This document shows, piece after piece, positions 6,438-15,055 of a DNA stretch of 32,734 bases. Every line of letters begins with the position of its first letter. Position 1 is the stretch's first letter. The stretch is taken from contig JAJPJL010000007.1 in assembly GCA_021324255.1 (NCBI GenBank), forward strand, positions 1-32,734, read 5' to 3'. The notes under the pieces are model-generated. The model saw only the letters and a program-made list of their open reading frames with translations. It ran no database searches and had not been told where the DNA came from. This DNA is from Bacillota bacterium (GTDB lineage Bacteria > Sysuimicrobiota > Sysuimicrobiia > Sysuimicrobiales > Segetimicrobiaceae). A program made the translations under genes and the position numbers.

Positions 6438-8600
6438 ATGGAATTCTGGCGATATTATCGGGTGCTCCGGCAGCGCTGGGTGGTCATCGTGGTGGCCATG
6501 GCCGCGGCGATCGGCGTCGGACTCGTCGGCGCGCGCCCCGGCGGCGATGATTACGCGGCCGTCGCGACGATGTCGGTGCCCGCCACGTCCCAGTTCCTCT
6601 TCATCGCGAACGTGGGCTCCGGTCCCATGCCCACGTCCGACCAGCTCATGCAGCTCGCGATCAATCTCGTGCGCAGCCGGGACGTGGCGACGCGGGCCAT
6701 CCAGCAGCTCCAGCTCGCCCTCACCCCCGAGGACCTCGCCACCCGCATCGCCGTGCAGCAGGACCCGAGCGGTGATATGCTTCGCGTCACCGCCAAGGGA
6801 CCGACGCCGGCCGCGGCCGTGATGCTCGCAAACGCCATCGTCGACAACGCCGCGGCGTTCAGCCGGGATGTCCAGCGCCGCGAATCCACGCTCGGCCGCG
6901 AGTTCATCGAGAAGCAGCTCGCGGACGCGCAGACCAACCTCCGCGCGGCGGAGGACGCCCTGCTCGCCTACCAGCAGAAGAACGGGGTGGCGCTCGCGTC
7001 CGGCCAGAGCGCCGAGATCGGCGCGCTCCAGGCCGAGGCCCAGCAAAACGACTTCGCGCTCCAGGAAGCCAACGCGAAGATCGCGTCGTACACCTCGCAG
7101 ATGCAGGCGGCCGGGGCCGCCCCCGCGCAGCTCCAGGACAACGCGGTCACCCAGCAGCTCCGCGCCGAGCTCGTGCAGCTCGAGGTCCAGCTCGCCGCCC
7201 AGCTGGCGGTACACACGGACGCCTACCCCGCGGTCGTCGCCCTCAAGGCGCAAATCGACGCGGTCAAAGGGCGCCTCAACACGGAGCTGCAGAAGATCGC
7301 GGCCACGAGCCAGGGGCAGCATACCCCGATGTACGAGGCGCTCGCCATGAACCGGATCGCCGCGCAGACCGACCAGATCGCGCTCGAGGCGCGCAGGCAG
7401 GCGATCCAGCAGGCGATCACCGCGGCGACGCAGCATCTGCCGACGGTCGCGCAGACCCAACTCGACGCGGCGCGGCTGAACCGCACGGCGGAGATCCTCA
7501 CGACCCAGGTCGCCAACCTGGAAGGCCAGCTCGCCCAAGCCCGCGTCCGCGAGCAGGAGATGCAGAGTCTCGGGGCCCTGACGGTCCTGGATCACGCCAG
7601 CAGCGCATTCGCCTCGCCGTTCTCCGGCAAGCCGTTCAAGCTCACGCTCGCGGGCGTGCTCGGGCTGCTCGGCGGGATCGGGCTCGCGTTCTTCCTGGAA
7701 TATGTGGATACGAGCATCAAGACGCCGGAGATGGCGGAGCGTCTGCTCGGGGTGCCGGCGCTCGTCGCCATCCCCCGGCACAACCCGCCGTTCGACGAGG
7801 CGTACCGCCTGCTGACCGTCAACCTCCTGGCGCGCGAGCCGGGCGACGGCGGCGGCGTCGTGATCGCCGTGACGAGCCCGCAGCCGCGCTCGGGAACGTC
7901 GACGGTCGTCTCCAACCTCGCGCAGGCGTTCGCCGCGGCGGGCCAGCGCACGGTGGTCGTCGACGCCGCCCTCCGGGAGCCGGTGCAGCACGCCCTGTTC
8001 AACGTCGCCAACGAGAAAGGCGTCGCCGAGGTCCTGGCCGGGACCGCCACGCTCCCGGAGATCCTCATGCCGGTGAAGCCGAACCTGTGGCTGGTCACGA
8101 GCGGCGCGGAGCGCACGCCGGACATGGGCATGCAGCTCGGGTCCGCGGCCATGGCATCGGTGCTGGCGGACCTGCGCCAGCGCGCCGACGTGATCCTCGT
8201 CGACACGTCGTCCGCCGGCGCGTTCGCGGACGTGTACGCGCTGGCCCCGCTGGCGTCCGGCGCGCTGATCGTCCTGGACGGCAGCCGCGCCCCGCGGGGC
8301 ATCGAGGAGCAGGTCAAGCTGCAGTTCGACCGGCTCGGCACGCCGGTCATCGGTTCGGTCCTGAGCAAGGTGCGGCCGGACCTGGTCGACAGCTATTACT
8401 ACCAGGAGTACTTCTACCGCAACCGTGCCGTGGCCAGGATCGCGCCGGCGGCCGCCACCACGAGCCTCGCGCTGCTCGTCGTCGCGGGCGGGCTCACGGT
8501 CGGGTTGTGGCTGTGGTTCCACTCGGGCGGCATCGCGGACCGGGCGCTGGCGCAGCCGGCCCCCAATGCACCGTCGCTGGTGAATCTCACGCGGAGGTAA
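6438..8600 (+). CDS. Wzc-like chain-length protein with degenerate BY-kinase domain
   Basis: This 720-residue membrane protein joins a Wzz-type co-polymerase to a bacterial tyrosine kinase-like domain. Its order is TM1 (about 14-33), a long extracytoplasmic Ala/Gln-rich coiled-coil region, TM2 (about 402-420), then a P-loop domain (about 470-645). The nucleotide-binding motifs have decayed. Walker A reads SPQPRSGTST, with T487 where the essential Lys belongs. Walker A' reads VVVDAALREP, with A511 replacing the second Asp. Walker B is VILVDTSS (D589). A tyrosine cluster, DSYYYQEYFY (651-660), is nevertheless kept, and a third hydrophobic segment (about 674-695) follows, which standard Wzc/CapB tails lack. 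It probably controls chain length or links polymerase to exporter, and is predicted not to be an active kinase. GGAGGG 8 nt upstream supports the start. Confidence 0.9.
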   Translation: MEFWRYYRVLRQRWVVIVVAMAAAIGVGLVGARPGGDDYAAVATMSVPATSQFLFIANVGSGPMPTSDQLMQLAINLVRSRDVATRAIQQLQLALTPEDLATRIAVQQDPSGDMLRVTAKGPTPAAAVMLANAIVDNAAAFSRDVQRRESTLGREFIEKQLADAQTNLRAAEDALLAYQQKNGVALASGQSAEIGALQAEAQQNDFALQEANAKIASYTSQMQAAGAAPAQLQDNAVTQQLRAELVQLEVQLAAQLAVHTDAYPAVVALKAQIDAVKGRLNTELQKIAATSQGQHTPMYEALAMNRIAAQTDQIALEARRQAIQQAITAATQHLPTVAQTQLDAARLNRTAEILTTQVANLEGQLAQARVREQEMQSLGALTVLDHASSAFASPFSGKPFKLTLAGVLGLLGGIGLAFFLEYVDTSIKTPEMAERLLGVPALVAIPRHNPPFDEAYRLLTVNLLAREPGDGGGVVIAVTSPQPRSGTSTVVSNLAQAFAAAGQRTVVVDAALREPVQHALFNVANEKGVAEVLAGTATLPEILMPVKPNLWLVTSGAERTPDMGMQLGSAAMASVLADLRQRADVILVDTSSAGAFADVYALAPLASGALIVLDGSRAPRGIEEQVKLQFDRLGTPVIGSVLSKVRPDLVDSYYYQEYFYRNRAVARIAPAAATTSLALLVVAGGLTVGLWLWFHSGGIADRALAQPAPNAPSLVNLTRR

Positions 8601-8608
8601 CACGTTTC

Positions 8609-9937
8609 GTGGATGCGGTAACAACGCAGGAGCCCGCAACGGGGCTGGAATCGAAGATTCGCACGCGCGCCGCGCGCGTCGGGGTGATCGGCCTGGGGTA
8701 CGTCGGCCTCGCCCTCGCGGTCGAGACCGCCGAGATCGGGTTCCCCGTCGTGGGCATCGAGATCGACGAGGACAAAGCCGCGATGGTCAACGGCTGCCGG
8801 TCCTATATCGGCGACGTCACCGACGACGCGCTGGATCGCGTCGTCGCCGCCGGACGGTTCCGCGCGACGACGGACTACGGCGCGCTCCGGGACGCGGACG
8901 TCATCATCATCTGCGTGCCGACGCCGCTCACCAAGAGCAAGGAGCCGGACCTCTCCCACGTGATCGCGGCCGCCCAGGCATGCGTGCCGGCGATCCGGCG
9001 CGACACGCTCGTCGTCCTGGAGAGCACCACGTATCCGGGCACGACCGTCGAGGTCGTGAAGCCGATCCTGGAGACGAGCGGCCTCCAGGCCGGAGCGGAC
9101 TTCGCGCTGGCGTTTTCGCCCGAGCGGATCGATCCCGGCAACCGGCGGTACAGCCTGCGCTCGATTCCCAAAGTGGTGGGCGGCATGACGCCGGCGTCGA
9201 CGCAGGTCGCGCGGACCTTTTACGAGCAGATCGCGAACACGGTCGTGCCCGTGTCCTCCCCCACGGTCGCCGAGATGGTCAAGGTCTACGAGAACGTGTT
9301 CCGCAACGTCAACATCGCGCTCGTGAACGAACTGACCCTGCTCTGCGATCGCATGTCGCTCGACGTGTGGGAGATCATCGAAACCGCGGCGACGAAGCCG
9401 TACGGCTTCATGCCGTTCTATCCCGGGCCCGGCGTGGGCGGACACTGCATTCCCGTCGATCCGTACTACCTGTCGGCGAAGGCCCGCGAGTACGACTTCC
9501 ACGCCCGGTTCATCGAGCTCGCCGCCACGGTCAACGACAGCATGCCGTACTACGTCGTCTCGCGGACGACGGGGGCGCTGGAGGCACGGGGCAAGACGTT
9601 GTGGGGGTCCAGGGTGCTGCTGCTCGGCGTGGCCTACAAGCGCGACATTCCGGATGTTCGGATGTCGCCCGCGCTCAAGGTCTTGGGGCTGCTCCACAAG
9701 CGCGGCGCGTCGGTGTCATATCACGATCCGCACGTGCCCGAGATCGCGCTGGCCAACCCGGGGACGATCCGGTCGCAGCCGCTCACCGACCAGGTCCTCG
9801 CGGATGTCGACTGCGTCATCCTCACGACGGATCACACCGCGATCGACTACGATCGCATCGTCGCGCGCGCTCCGCTGATCATCGACACGCGCAACCGGCT
9901 GCACGACTACCGGGCGTCGCACGTGGTCCGGCTCTGA
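8609..9937 (+). CDS. nucleotide-sugar 6-dehydrogenase (WbpA/WecC type)
   Basis: This UDP-sugar dehydrogenase (442 aa) oxidises C6 of a UDP-sugar to the uronic acid using two NAD+. The N-terminal Rossmann motif is GLGYVG (28-33). The catalytic cysteine is C280 in GPGVGGHCIPVDPYYL. That sequence, with the following KAREYDFHARFIELA, resembles UDP-GlcNAc 6-dehydrogenase (WbpA) and UDP-ManNAc dehydrogenase more than UDP-glucose dehydrogenase. The C-terminal UDP-binding domain includes GVAYKRDIPDVRMSPALKVL. The start is GTG at 8609, with GGAGG 11 nt upstream inside the end of the co-polymerase gene; the frame is open further upstream but overlaps that gene. Its product would give the polymer negatively charged residues and a carboxyl group for later amidation. 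Confidence 0.93.
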   Translation: MDAVTTQEPATGLESKIRTRAARVGVIGLGYVGLALAVETAEIGFPVVGIEIDEDKAAMVNGCRSYIGDVTDDALDRVVAAGRFRATTDYGALRDADVIIICVPTPLTKSKEPDLSHVIAAAQACVPAIRRDTLVVLESTTYPGTTVEVVKPILETSGLQAGADFALAFSPERIDPGNRRYSLRSIPKVVGGMTPASTQVARTFYEQIANTVVPVSSPTVAEMVKVYENVFRNVNIALVNELTLLCDRMSLDVWEIIETAATKPYGFMPFYPGPGVGGHCIPVDPYYLSAKAREYDFHARFIELAATVNDSMPYYVVSRTTGALEARGKTLWGSRVLLLGVAYKRDIPDVRMSPALKVLGLLHKRGASVSYHDPHVPEIALANPGTIRSQPLTDQVLADVDCVILTTDHTAIDYDRIVARAPLIIDTRNRLHDYRASHVVRL

Positions 9938-9998
9938 TGACGGGCCGGCCGGACGTCGGGGGATCACCGGGCCGCGCGGAGCCTGCTCAGAGACTGCG

Positions 9999-11561
9999 AT
10001 GAAGGGACACGCTTCGGCCGCGCGGGCGACGCTGCTGCTCGCCCTGGGGCTCGGTGCCGCCGTGGCCTTCGGCAGCATCGTCCTCCCGGGGTCGCGCGCG
10101 CTGCTCGGACTCGTGGCGGCGGGCGTGGCGGTCGTGACGCTCTTCAACCCGAAGATCGCGCTGTACCTCATCGTCCCGGCCATGACGTTGTCGCCGGAAC
10201 TCCCGCTCCACGGCGTCGCGGTGCGCATCGAGGACCTGATGATGGTGCCGCTGACCGTCGGATGGCTGGCGCACCTGTGCGTCGCCAAGACCCGCCGCAA
10301 GACGCCGTTCGACCGCATCCTCCTGGCCTACGTCCTCGTCAGCATCGCGGCCACGATCTGGGGCGCCGCGCTCGGGACCGTGCACCTCGCGGCCGTGAGC
10401 AAGTACGACAGCTCGCCGCTCCACGTCCTCAAGCGGATCGAGTTCGTCGTGCTCTTCTTCATCGTCGCGGATACCGTGGAGTCCCTGGCCGACGCCAGCC
10501 GGATCACGTACGTCCTCCTCGGCTCCATGATCGCGCTCAGCCTCTATTCGGCCTGGCAGTTTCACACCAACCAGGCGATCGCGCTGGGCCCCGAGGGCGC
10601 GCCCGTCCACGAGCCCGGCATGGCGTCGATGGTGACCGTCGGGCTCGCGCTCGGGCTGATGCGGAGCGCCGCCACCCCGCGCGCGCGTTTCGCCCTCACG
10701 CTGATCGTGCTGTTCGGCGTGGCCACGTTGCCGCTCGCGCTCGGCCGCAACTACATCGCCGCGACGTTGATCATCCTGCTGTACGTCGGCTTCCGGGAAC
10801 AGCGGTGGATCCTCTTCGCCGTGCCGGCGCTCGGCGCGCTGGCGTTCCTCGTGTACCCCGAAGGGGTGGCCCACCGGATCCTCACCCTCGGCAACGTGTT
10901 CTCGCCCGACCTGAGCACGCTCAACCAGACGTCGACCGCGCCGACATCGATCTTCTACCGAGCCCAGGCACCGCTCTACTACACGATGTGGGCGCTCGGC
11001 GCGTCGCCGTTGCTGGGGCTTGGGATGGGCAGCGTCCCGCTGGGCTTCATCGACAGCGAGTACGTCATCCAGCTGTTCTATACGGGGCTCGTCGGGCTGG
11101 CGATCTTTCTCCTCTTCGGCGCCAGGTTGTTCCGGGTGATGCGGACCATGGCGCGAGCGACCACGGACGCCCAGGCCGCCGGCCTCGTCCAGGGAGGCAT
11201 GCTCGTGATCCTGGGATACGCCGTCTACAGCCTCTTCGCGGCGTCGGTCTCGGCCACGCACACGGGAGGGCCGTTCTTCGTTCTGGCGGCCGTCATCGGC
11301 TCGCTGTCGCGCATCCTCCTTCCGCAACCGGCGGCGCAGGCGGCACGGGGCCGCATCGGGAGCCGGGCGCTCGTCCCGGTTCGGGCGACGGCGCTGCTCG
11401 GGGGCCGGACCGCCGACAACCCGTGGAAGCGCCTCGTCGTGAGGCGGCAGGTCTCCGCCCCGCCGCGCCCGGCCGCCCGCTCCCGGCGTGAGTTGTGGGC
11501 GCCGTCCGGCGACCGCCGGCTGTCGGCCTTGCCGCGGGCCGCGTCCGATCCGCGTTCCTGA
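9999..11561 (+). CDS. Wzy/WaaL-type O-antigen polymerase or ligase
   Basis: This 520-residue integral membrane protein has around ten or more hydrophobic segments and the organisation of the O-antigen ligase/polymerase superfamily. The most diagnostic part is the late segment ASPLLGLGMGSVPLGF...SEYVIQLFYTGLVGLAIFLLFG, matching the family pattern of a glycine-rich loop followed by an amphipathic stretch and GLVG. A basic, Pro/Arg-rich cytoplasmic tail of about 75 residues (from about 445) is unusual. The family covers both Wzy polymerases and ligases, and sequence alone does not separate them; next to Wzc- and Wza-like genes a polymerase is favoured. The ATG overlaps the stop of a 21-codon mini-ORF (ATGA) and has only a weak ribosome site, suggesting coupling. 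Confidence 0.85.
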   Translation: MKGHASAARATLLLALGLGAAVAFGSIVLPGSRALLGLVAAGVAVVTLFNPKIALYLIVPAMTLSPELPLHGVAVRIEDLMMVPLTVGWLAHLCVAKTRRKTPFDRILLAYVLVSIAATIWGAALGTVHLAAVSKYDSSPLHVLKRIEFVVLFFIVADTVESLADASRITYVLLGSMIALSLYSAWQFHTNQAIALGPEGAPVHEPGMASMVTVGLALGLMRSAATPRARFALTLIVLFGVATLPLALGRNYIAATLIILLYVGFREQRWILFAVPALGALAFLVYPEGVAHRILTLGNVFSPDLSTLNQTSTAPTSIFYRAQAPLYYTMWALGASPLLGLGMGSVPLGFIDSEYVIQLFYTGLVGLAIFLLFGARLFRVMRTMARATTDAQAAGLVQGGMLVILGYAVYSLFAASVSATHTGGPFFVLAAVIGSLSRILLPQPAAQAARGRIGSRALVPVRATALLGGRTADNPWKRLVVRRQVSAPPRPAARSRRELWAPSGDRRLSALPRAASDPRS

Positions 11562-11576
11562 TCCCGCCGGGCGGGA
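11562..11576 (+). terminator. hairpin directly after the polymerase stop
   Basis: TCCCGCC-G-GGCGGGA is a near-perfect inverted repeat starting on the base after the polymerase stop codon. No T-run follows. With the 126 nt of non-coding sequence before the ABC-transporter genes, it may be a partial terminator or a processing site. The rest of that gap holds an AGGAGG ribosome site at about 11682-11687 and no clear promoter. Confidence 0.3.
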
Positions 11577-11702
11577 CCGCGGAGCGTGATGGTGGCGCGC
11601 ATATCGAACGGACAAACCGCAAGTGGTCCAACGATCCGGGACGGCGCGCCTCTGACCGCGCAGCGCACGATATGATGGCACAGGAGGAGTGATCCCACAC
11701 GC

Positions 11703-12539
11703 ATGACCGCCACCGCAATCGAGCTCGTCATCGAGTCGACCAACTACACGCGTCCCCGTGACCGCGCGCGCGAGCTGTGGGCGTTTCGCGAGGTCGTCCT
11801 GGCGTTCGCGGAGCGCAATATTCGCGTCAAGTACAAGCAGGCCGTCCTCGGGGTCTTGTGGGCGGTGCTTCAGCCCCTGATCTTTCTCGGCATCTTCATG
11901 GTCGTCTTCGGCCGCATGGGCAACATCTCCGGCGGAGCCACCTCGTACCCCGCGTTTGCGCTCGCCGCCCTGGTCCCCTGGTTTTTCGTGCAGACGGCCG
12001 TCACGTTCGGCGCGCAGGCGCTGCTCATGGACAGCGCGCTGCTGCGCAAGGTCTACTTCCCCCGCGAGGCCCCCGTGATCGGCGCGGTGCTGAGCGCGGG
12101 ACTCGACTTCGCCGTCGGCTTCGTCCTGCTGCTCGTCCTGGAACCGCTGCTCGGGGGCCATCTGTCGTGGAACCTGCTCATGGCGGTCCCGTTGTGGCTG
12201 GTCCTCGCGGTGCTCACGACCGGGGTCTCGTTGATCCTCGGAGCGCTGAACGTGTATTATCGAGATTTCCGGTTCGTCCTTCCCGTGGTGCTGCAGCTGT
12301 GGATGTTCGGCAGTCCCGTCGCGTACCCGCTGAGCGCCGTGCACGCGGAGTGGCGCGGCGCGTACGTCCTGCTCAACCCCGCGGCCGGGGTGCTCGACGG
12401 CTTTCGCCGCGCGCTCGCGGAGGGGCGCCTGCCGGACCTGGGTCTCCTGGGGCTCAGCACCGCCGTGTCATGCCTCGTGGCGTGGTTCGGCTACTGGTTG
12501 TTCAAACGCATGGAACCCGGATTCGCCGATGTGGTGTAA
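11703..12539 (+). CDS. wzm: polysaccharide ABC transporter permease (Wzm)
   Basis: This ABC-2-type permease (278 aa) has six hydrophobic segments and the Wzm/TagG landmarks: WAFREVVLAFAERNIRVKYKQAVLGVLWAVLQPL near the N-terminus, a central ALVPWFFVQTAV, then LNVYYRDFRFVLPVVLQLWMFGSPVAYP. It would move lipid-linked glycan across the cytoplasmic membrane together with the ATPase encoded 3 nt downstream. Length is standard. A GGAGGAG lies rather far (about 13 nt) from the ATG. Confidence 0.93.
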   Translation: MTATAIELVIESTNYTRPRDRARELWAFREVVLAFAERNIRVKYKQAVLGVLWAVLQPLIFLGIFMVVFGRMGNISGGATSYPAFALAALVPWFFVQTAVTFGAQALLMDSALLRKVYFPREAPVIGAVLSAGLDFAVGFVLLLVLEPLLGGHLSWNLLMAVPLWLVLAVLTTGVSLILGALNVYYRDFRFVLPVVLQLWMFGSPVAYPLSAVHAEWRGAYVLLNPAAGVLDGFRRALAEGRLPDLGLLGLSTAVSCLVAWFGYWLFKRMEPGFADVV

Positions 12540-12542
12540 CCG

Positions 12543-13838
12543 ATGAGCTGGGCGATTCGATTCGAGGGCGTCAGCAAGAAATACCCGGGCGCCGGGTGGG
12601 GCTATCCATCCCTGCGGGGCGACCTCAGCCGCCTCGGCCGCTCCGTCGCAGCGCGGTTCATGCGCCGGAAGGGGGATCCCGGCGGCCCGTTCGCGCTGCG
12701 CGATGTCTCCTTTGACGTGAAGGAAGGCGAGGCGTTCGCCATCGTCGGACCCAACGGCGCCGGCAAGACCACGGCCCTCAAGCTCTTGACCAGGATCTCG
12801 TTCCCGACGCGGGGGCGCATCCGCGTGCGCGGCCGCATCGGCGCGCTGATCGAGGTCGGATCGGGCATCCACCCGGAGCTGACCGGGCGCGAGAACATCT
12901 GGCTGTACGGCCGCATCATGGGCATGTCACGGCAGGAGATCAGCCGCCGGTTCGACGAGATCGTGGACTTCGCCGAGCTCGGCGACGTCCTCGACCGGAC
13001 GGTGAAGCGGTACTCCTCCGGGATGCAGCTTCGGTTGGGGTTCTCGATCGCCAGCCACCTGGACCCCGACATCTTCGTCGTGGACGAAGCCCTCGCCGTC
13101 GGCGACGCGGGCTTCCAGGCGAAGTGCGTCGAGCGGATGATGCGCCTCGTCGCCGAGGGGCGAACGCTCCTCTTCGTCTCGCACAACCTCACCGCCGTGG
13201 AGGCCATCTGCCGGCGCGGCATCTTTCTGCTCGACGGGCAGATCGAGCGGGACGGCGCGATCCGCGAGGTCCTCCAATCGTACGTCGATTGGATCGACGC
13301 GCGCCAGCAGGAGCGGTGGAGTTCCCCGGGGGCGCCGCGGGGCCGGGGGCTCGCGGTCGAGCGCGTCTCGTTTCACGACGCGTCGGGAGCGGAATGCGCG
13401 GCGTTTCGGACCGGCGATACCATCGAGATCCGCATCGCCGTGCGGCCGTCGCGGCCCATCGTGCAGCCGGCCTTCGCGTTCGGGATCACCGACGGGCGCC
13501 CCGGCAGCCTGATCATTTGCTCCATGGCGGTGGACGGCCAGGTGCCGCCCGTCATCGACCGGCCGACGGTGGTGTCGTGCCGGATCCACGACCTCCCGTT
13601 GCTGCCCCGGGTGTACCAGACGTGGTGCAGCGTGATCGGCAACCACGCGTACGGCGACCTCCTGGACTGGCAGATCGTCGGCACGTTTCGCGTCATGGAG
13701 GGGCCCCTGGGCGCGGGCGCCCCGGCGCCGCTGAGCGCGCTTCGCACGAGCGGCGTGATCCATGTCGCGCATGCCTGGGACGTTGCGACGACCGGCGACC
13801 CGGACGTCGTCGCCGCGGCCGAGGGGTACTCGCCGTGA
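12543..13838 (+). CDS. wzt: polysaccharide ABC transporter ATPase with C-terminal domain (Wzt)
   Basis: This is the ATP-binding partner of the permease, 431 aa. The nucleotide-binding domain contains Walker A GPNGAGKT (69-76), signature YSSGMQLRLGFS, Walker B IFVVDEALAVGD and the switch SHN. The last 165 residues or so (from about 265) form a separate beta-rich domain (GLAVERVSFHDASGAEC...) like the carbohydrate-binding C-terminal domain of Wzt proteins that recognise the finished O-antigen terminus before export. Such a domain implies that chains are completed in the cytoplasm and recognised by an end cap, at least in the characterised O8/O9a-type systems. Its stop overlaps the next GT2 start by 4 nt (GTGA), so synthesis of exporter and transferase is coupled. 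Confidence 0.93.
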   Translation: MSWAIRFEGVSKKYPGAGWGYPSLRGDLSRLGRSVAARFMRRKGDPGGPFALRDVSFDVKEGEAFAIVGPNGAGKTTALKLLTRISFPTRGRIRVRGRIGALIEVGSGIHPELTGRENIWLYGRIMGMSRQEISRRFDEIVDFAELGDVLDRTVKRYSSGMQLRLGFSIASHLDPDIFVVDEALAVGDAGFQAKCVERMMRLVAEGRTLLFVSHNLTAVEAICRRGIFLLDGQIERDGAIREVLQSYVDWIDARQQERWSSPGAPRGRGLAVERVSFHDASGAECAAFRTGDTIEIRIAVRPSRPIVQPAFAFGITDGRPGSLIICSMAVDGQVPPVIDRPTVVSCRIHDLPLLPRVYQTWCSVIGNHAYGDLLDWQIVGTFRVMEGPLGAGAPAPLSALRTSGVIHVAHAWDVATTGDPDVVAAAEGYSP

Positions 13839-15055
13839 CCGGGGCGCTCGTCAGCGTCGTGATCCCCGCATACAACGCCGGGGCGTTCATCGAAGAGGCG
13901 CTGCAGAGCGTCCTGGGGCAGAGCTACTCCAACCTGGAGGTCATCGTCGTCGACGATGAGTCGACCGACGACACGCGCGCGCGTGTCGCCGCCTTCGGCG
14001 CGCGCGTCACGCTCATTCCCCAGGCCAACGCCGGCGCGGCCGTCGCCAGGAACACCGGCATCCGGCACAGCCACGGCACGTATCTCGCGTTTCTCGATGC
14101 CGATGACATCTGGCTCCCGAACAAGGTGGCGCGCCTCGTCGACGCGTTGGAACGCCACCCCGGGGCCGGCGCCGCGTACCACGGGTACGTAGCCATGGAC
14201 GAGGACGGCGCCGTCGTGGGGCAGCCGGTCCTCCCCGCGCACGACGGCGACGTGCTGGAACCGCTCCTCCTGGGGTGCTTTTTCGGGCCGCCCATGGTCA
14301 TGATCCCGCGGGCGTGTCTCGACCGCGTCGGCGGGTTCGACCCGGAGCTCAGGCTCGGCGAGGATTGGGATCTCTTCCTCCGCATCGCGCTGGCGGGCCT
14401 TCCGGTCCGGTGCGTCCCGGAGATTCTCGTGCGGTGCCGCGCGCATCGCACGAACACGACGCGGGATCTGGTCCGCGCCGCCGCGTTCGGCCGGGTCATT
14501 CTGGACCGGGCGTTTGCTGATCCCCGGCTGCCCGCGCGCCTCCGGACCCGGCGCTTCCGCACCGCGGCGTACAAGACGCATGCCGTCTTCCAGGCGGGAC
14601 GGTGTCTCCGGGCCGGCCTCTGGGCGGACGGCGTCGCGCTCTTTCTCGAGGCGGCGCGGCTGGATCCGCGCATGCTGTCACGACCCAGCTCGTATCTGGA
14701 CCTGGCGCTCCGGACGTTGCCGCTGGCGGACCAGACGTGGCCGGGGCTGGCGCGGCACGCGGATCAGGCGGCGGCGCTGCTGACGAACGTGCTCGAGGGC
14801 CTGTTCCAATCGTCCGGCCTTCCCACGGAGCTGGCGCGGCAGCGGCGCCCGGCCTGGAGCGCCCTGTGGATCACCATCTCGGTCGTCCAGGCGCTCGCGC
14901 ATCGATACGCCGTGGCTGCCGCGACCCTGGGGCGGGCGTTTGTCACGGATCCGCTGACGGTGACGGCCGCGCTCGCGCGCGCGGGAACTGGGCGTTGGAT
15001 GTCCATCCCATCCTCGTGGCGGCCCGTCCGCCTCTGGACCACGGAGCGCTGCTGA
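13835..15055 (+). CDS. GT2 glycosyltransferase with helical C-terminal domain (paralog A)
   Basis: A family 2 glycosyltransferase, 406 aa. The GT-A domain occupies about 1-230, with SVVIPAYNAG, VVDDESTDDT and the DXD motif LDADD (D88/D90); GEDWDLFLRIA supplies the later catalytic acidic motif. Residues from about 230 form an Ala/Leu/Arg-rich helical region not typical of simple GT2 enzymes, with the landmarks RAFADPRLP, RPSSYLDLALRTLP and RRPAWSALWI. The same extension occurs in paralogs B (15055) and C (31500). The start is GTG, overlapping the Wzt stop by 4 nt, with GAGGGG 8 nt upstream. No membrane segment is evident, so it is probably cytoplasmic or peripheral. Donor and acceptor sugars are unknown. 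Confidence 0.92.
   Translation: MTGALVSVVIPAYNAGAFIEEALQSVLGQSYSNLEVIVVDDESTDDTRARVAAFGARVTLIPQANAGAAVARNTGIRHSHGTYLAFLDADDIWLPNKVARLVDALERHPGAGAAYHGYVAMDEDGAVVGQPVLPAHDGDVLEPLLLGCFFGPPMVMIPRACLDRVGGFDPELRLGEDWDLFLRIALAGLPVRCVPEILVRCRAHRTNTTRDLVRAAAFGRVILDRAFADPRLPARLRTRRFRTAAYKTHAVFQAGRCLRAGLWADGVALFLEAARLDPRMLSRPSSYLDLALRTLPLADQTWPGLARHADQAAALLTNVLEGLFQSSGLPTELARQRRPAWSALWITISVVQALAHRYAVAAATLGRAFVTDPLTVTAALARAGTGRWMSIPSSWRPVRLWTTERC

Noticed and set aside
5121-8639. Very long minus-strand open frame (1172 codons) opposite the exporter and co-polymerase genes
   Set aside because: It is an antisense shadow of GC-rich coding DNA: strongly biased Arg/Ala/Gly/His composition, no domain, and it fully overlaps well-supported plus-strand genes.
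11671-11676. TATGAT as a -10 for a wzm/wzt promoter
   Set aside because: No -35 or extended -10, and initiation would fall inside the ribosome-binding site of wzm.
9987-12344. 785-codon minus-strand open frame opposite polymerase and permease genes
   Set aside because: Same shadow effect, with His/Arg/Glu-rich low-complexity translation and no ribosome site or family signature.
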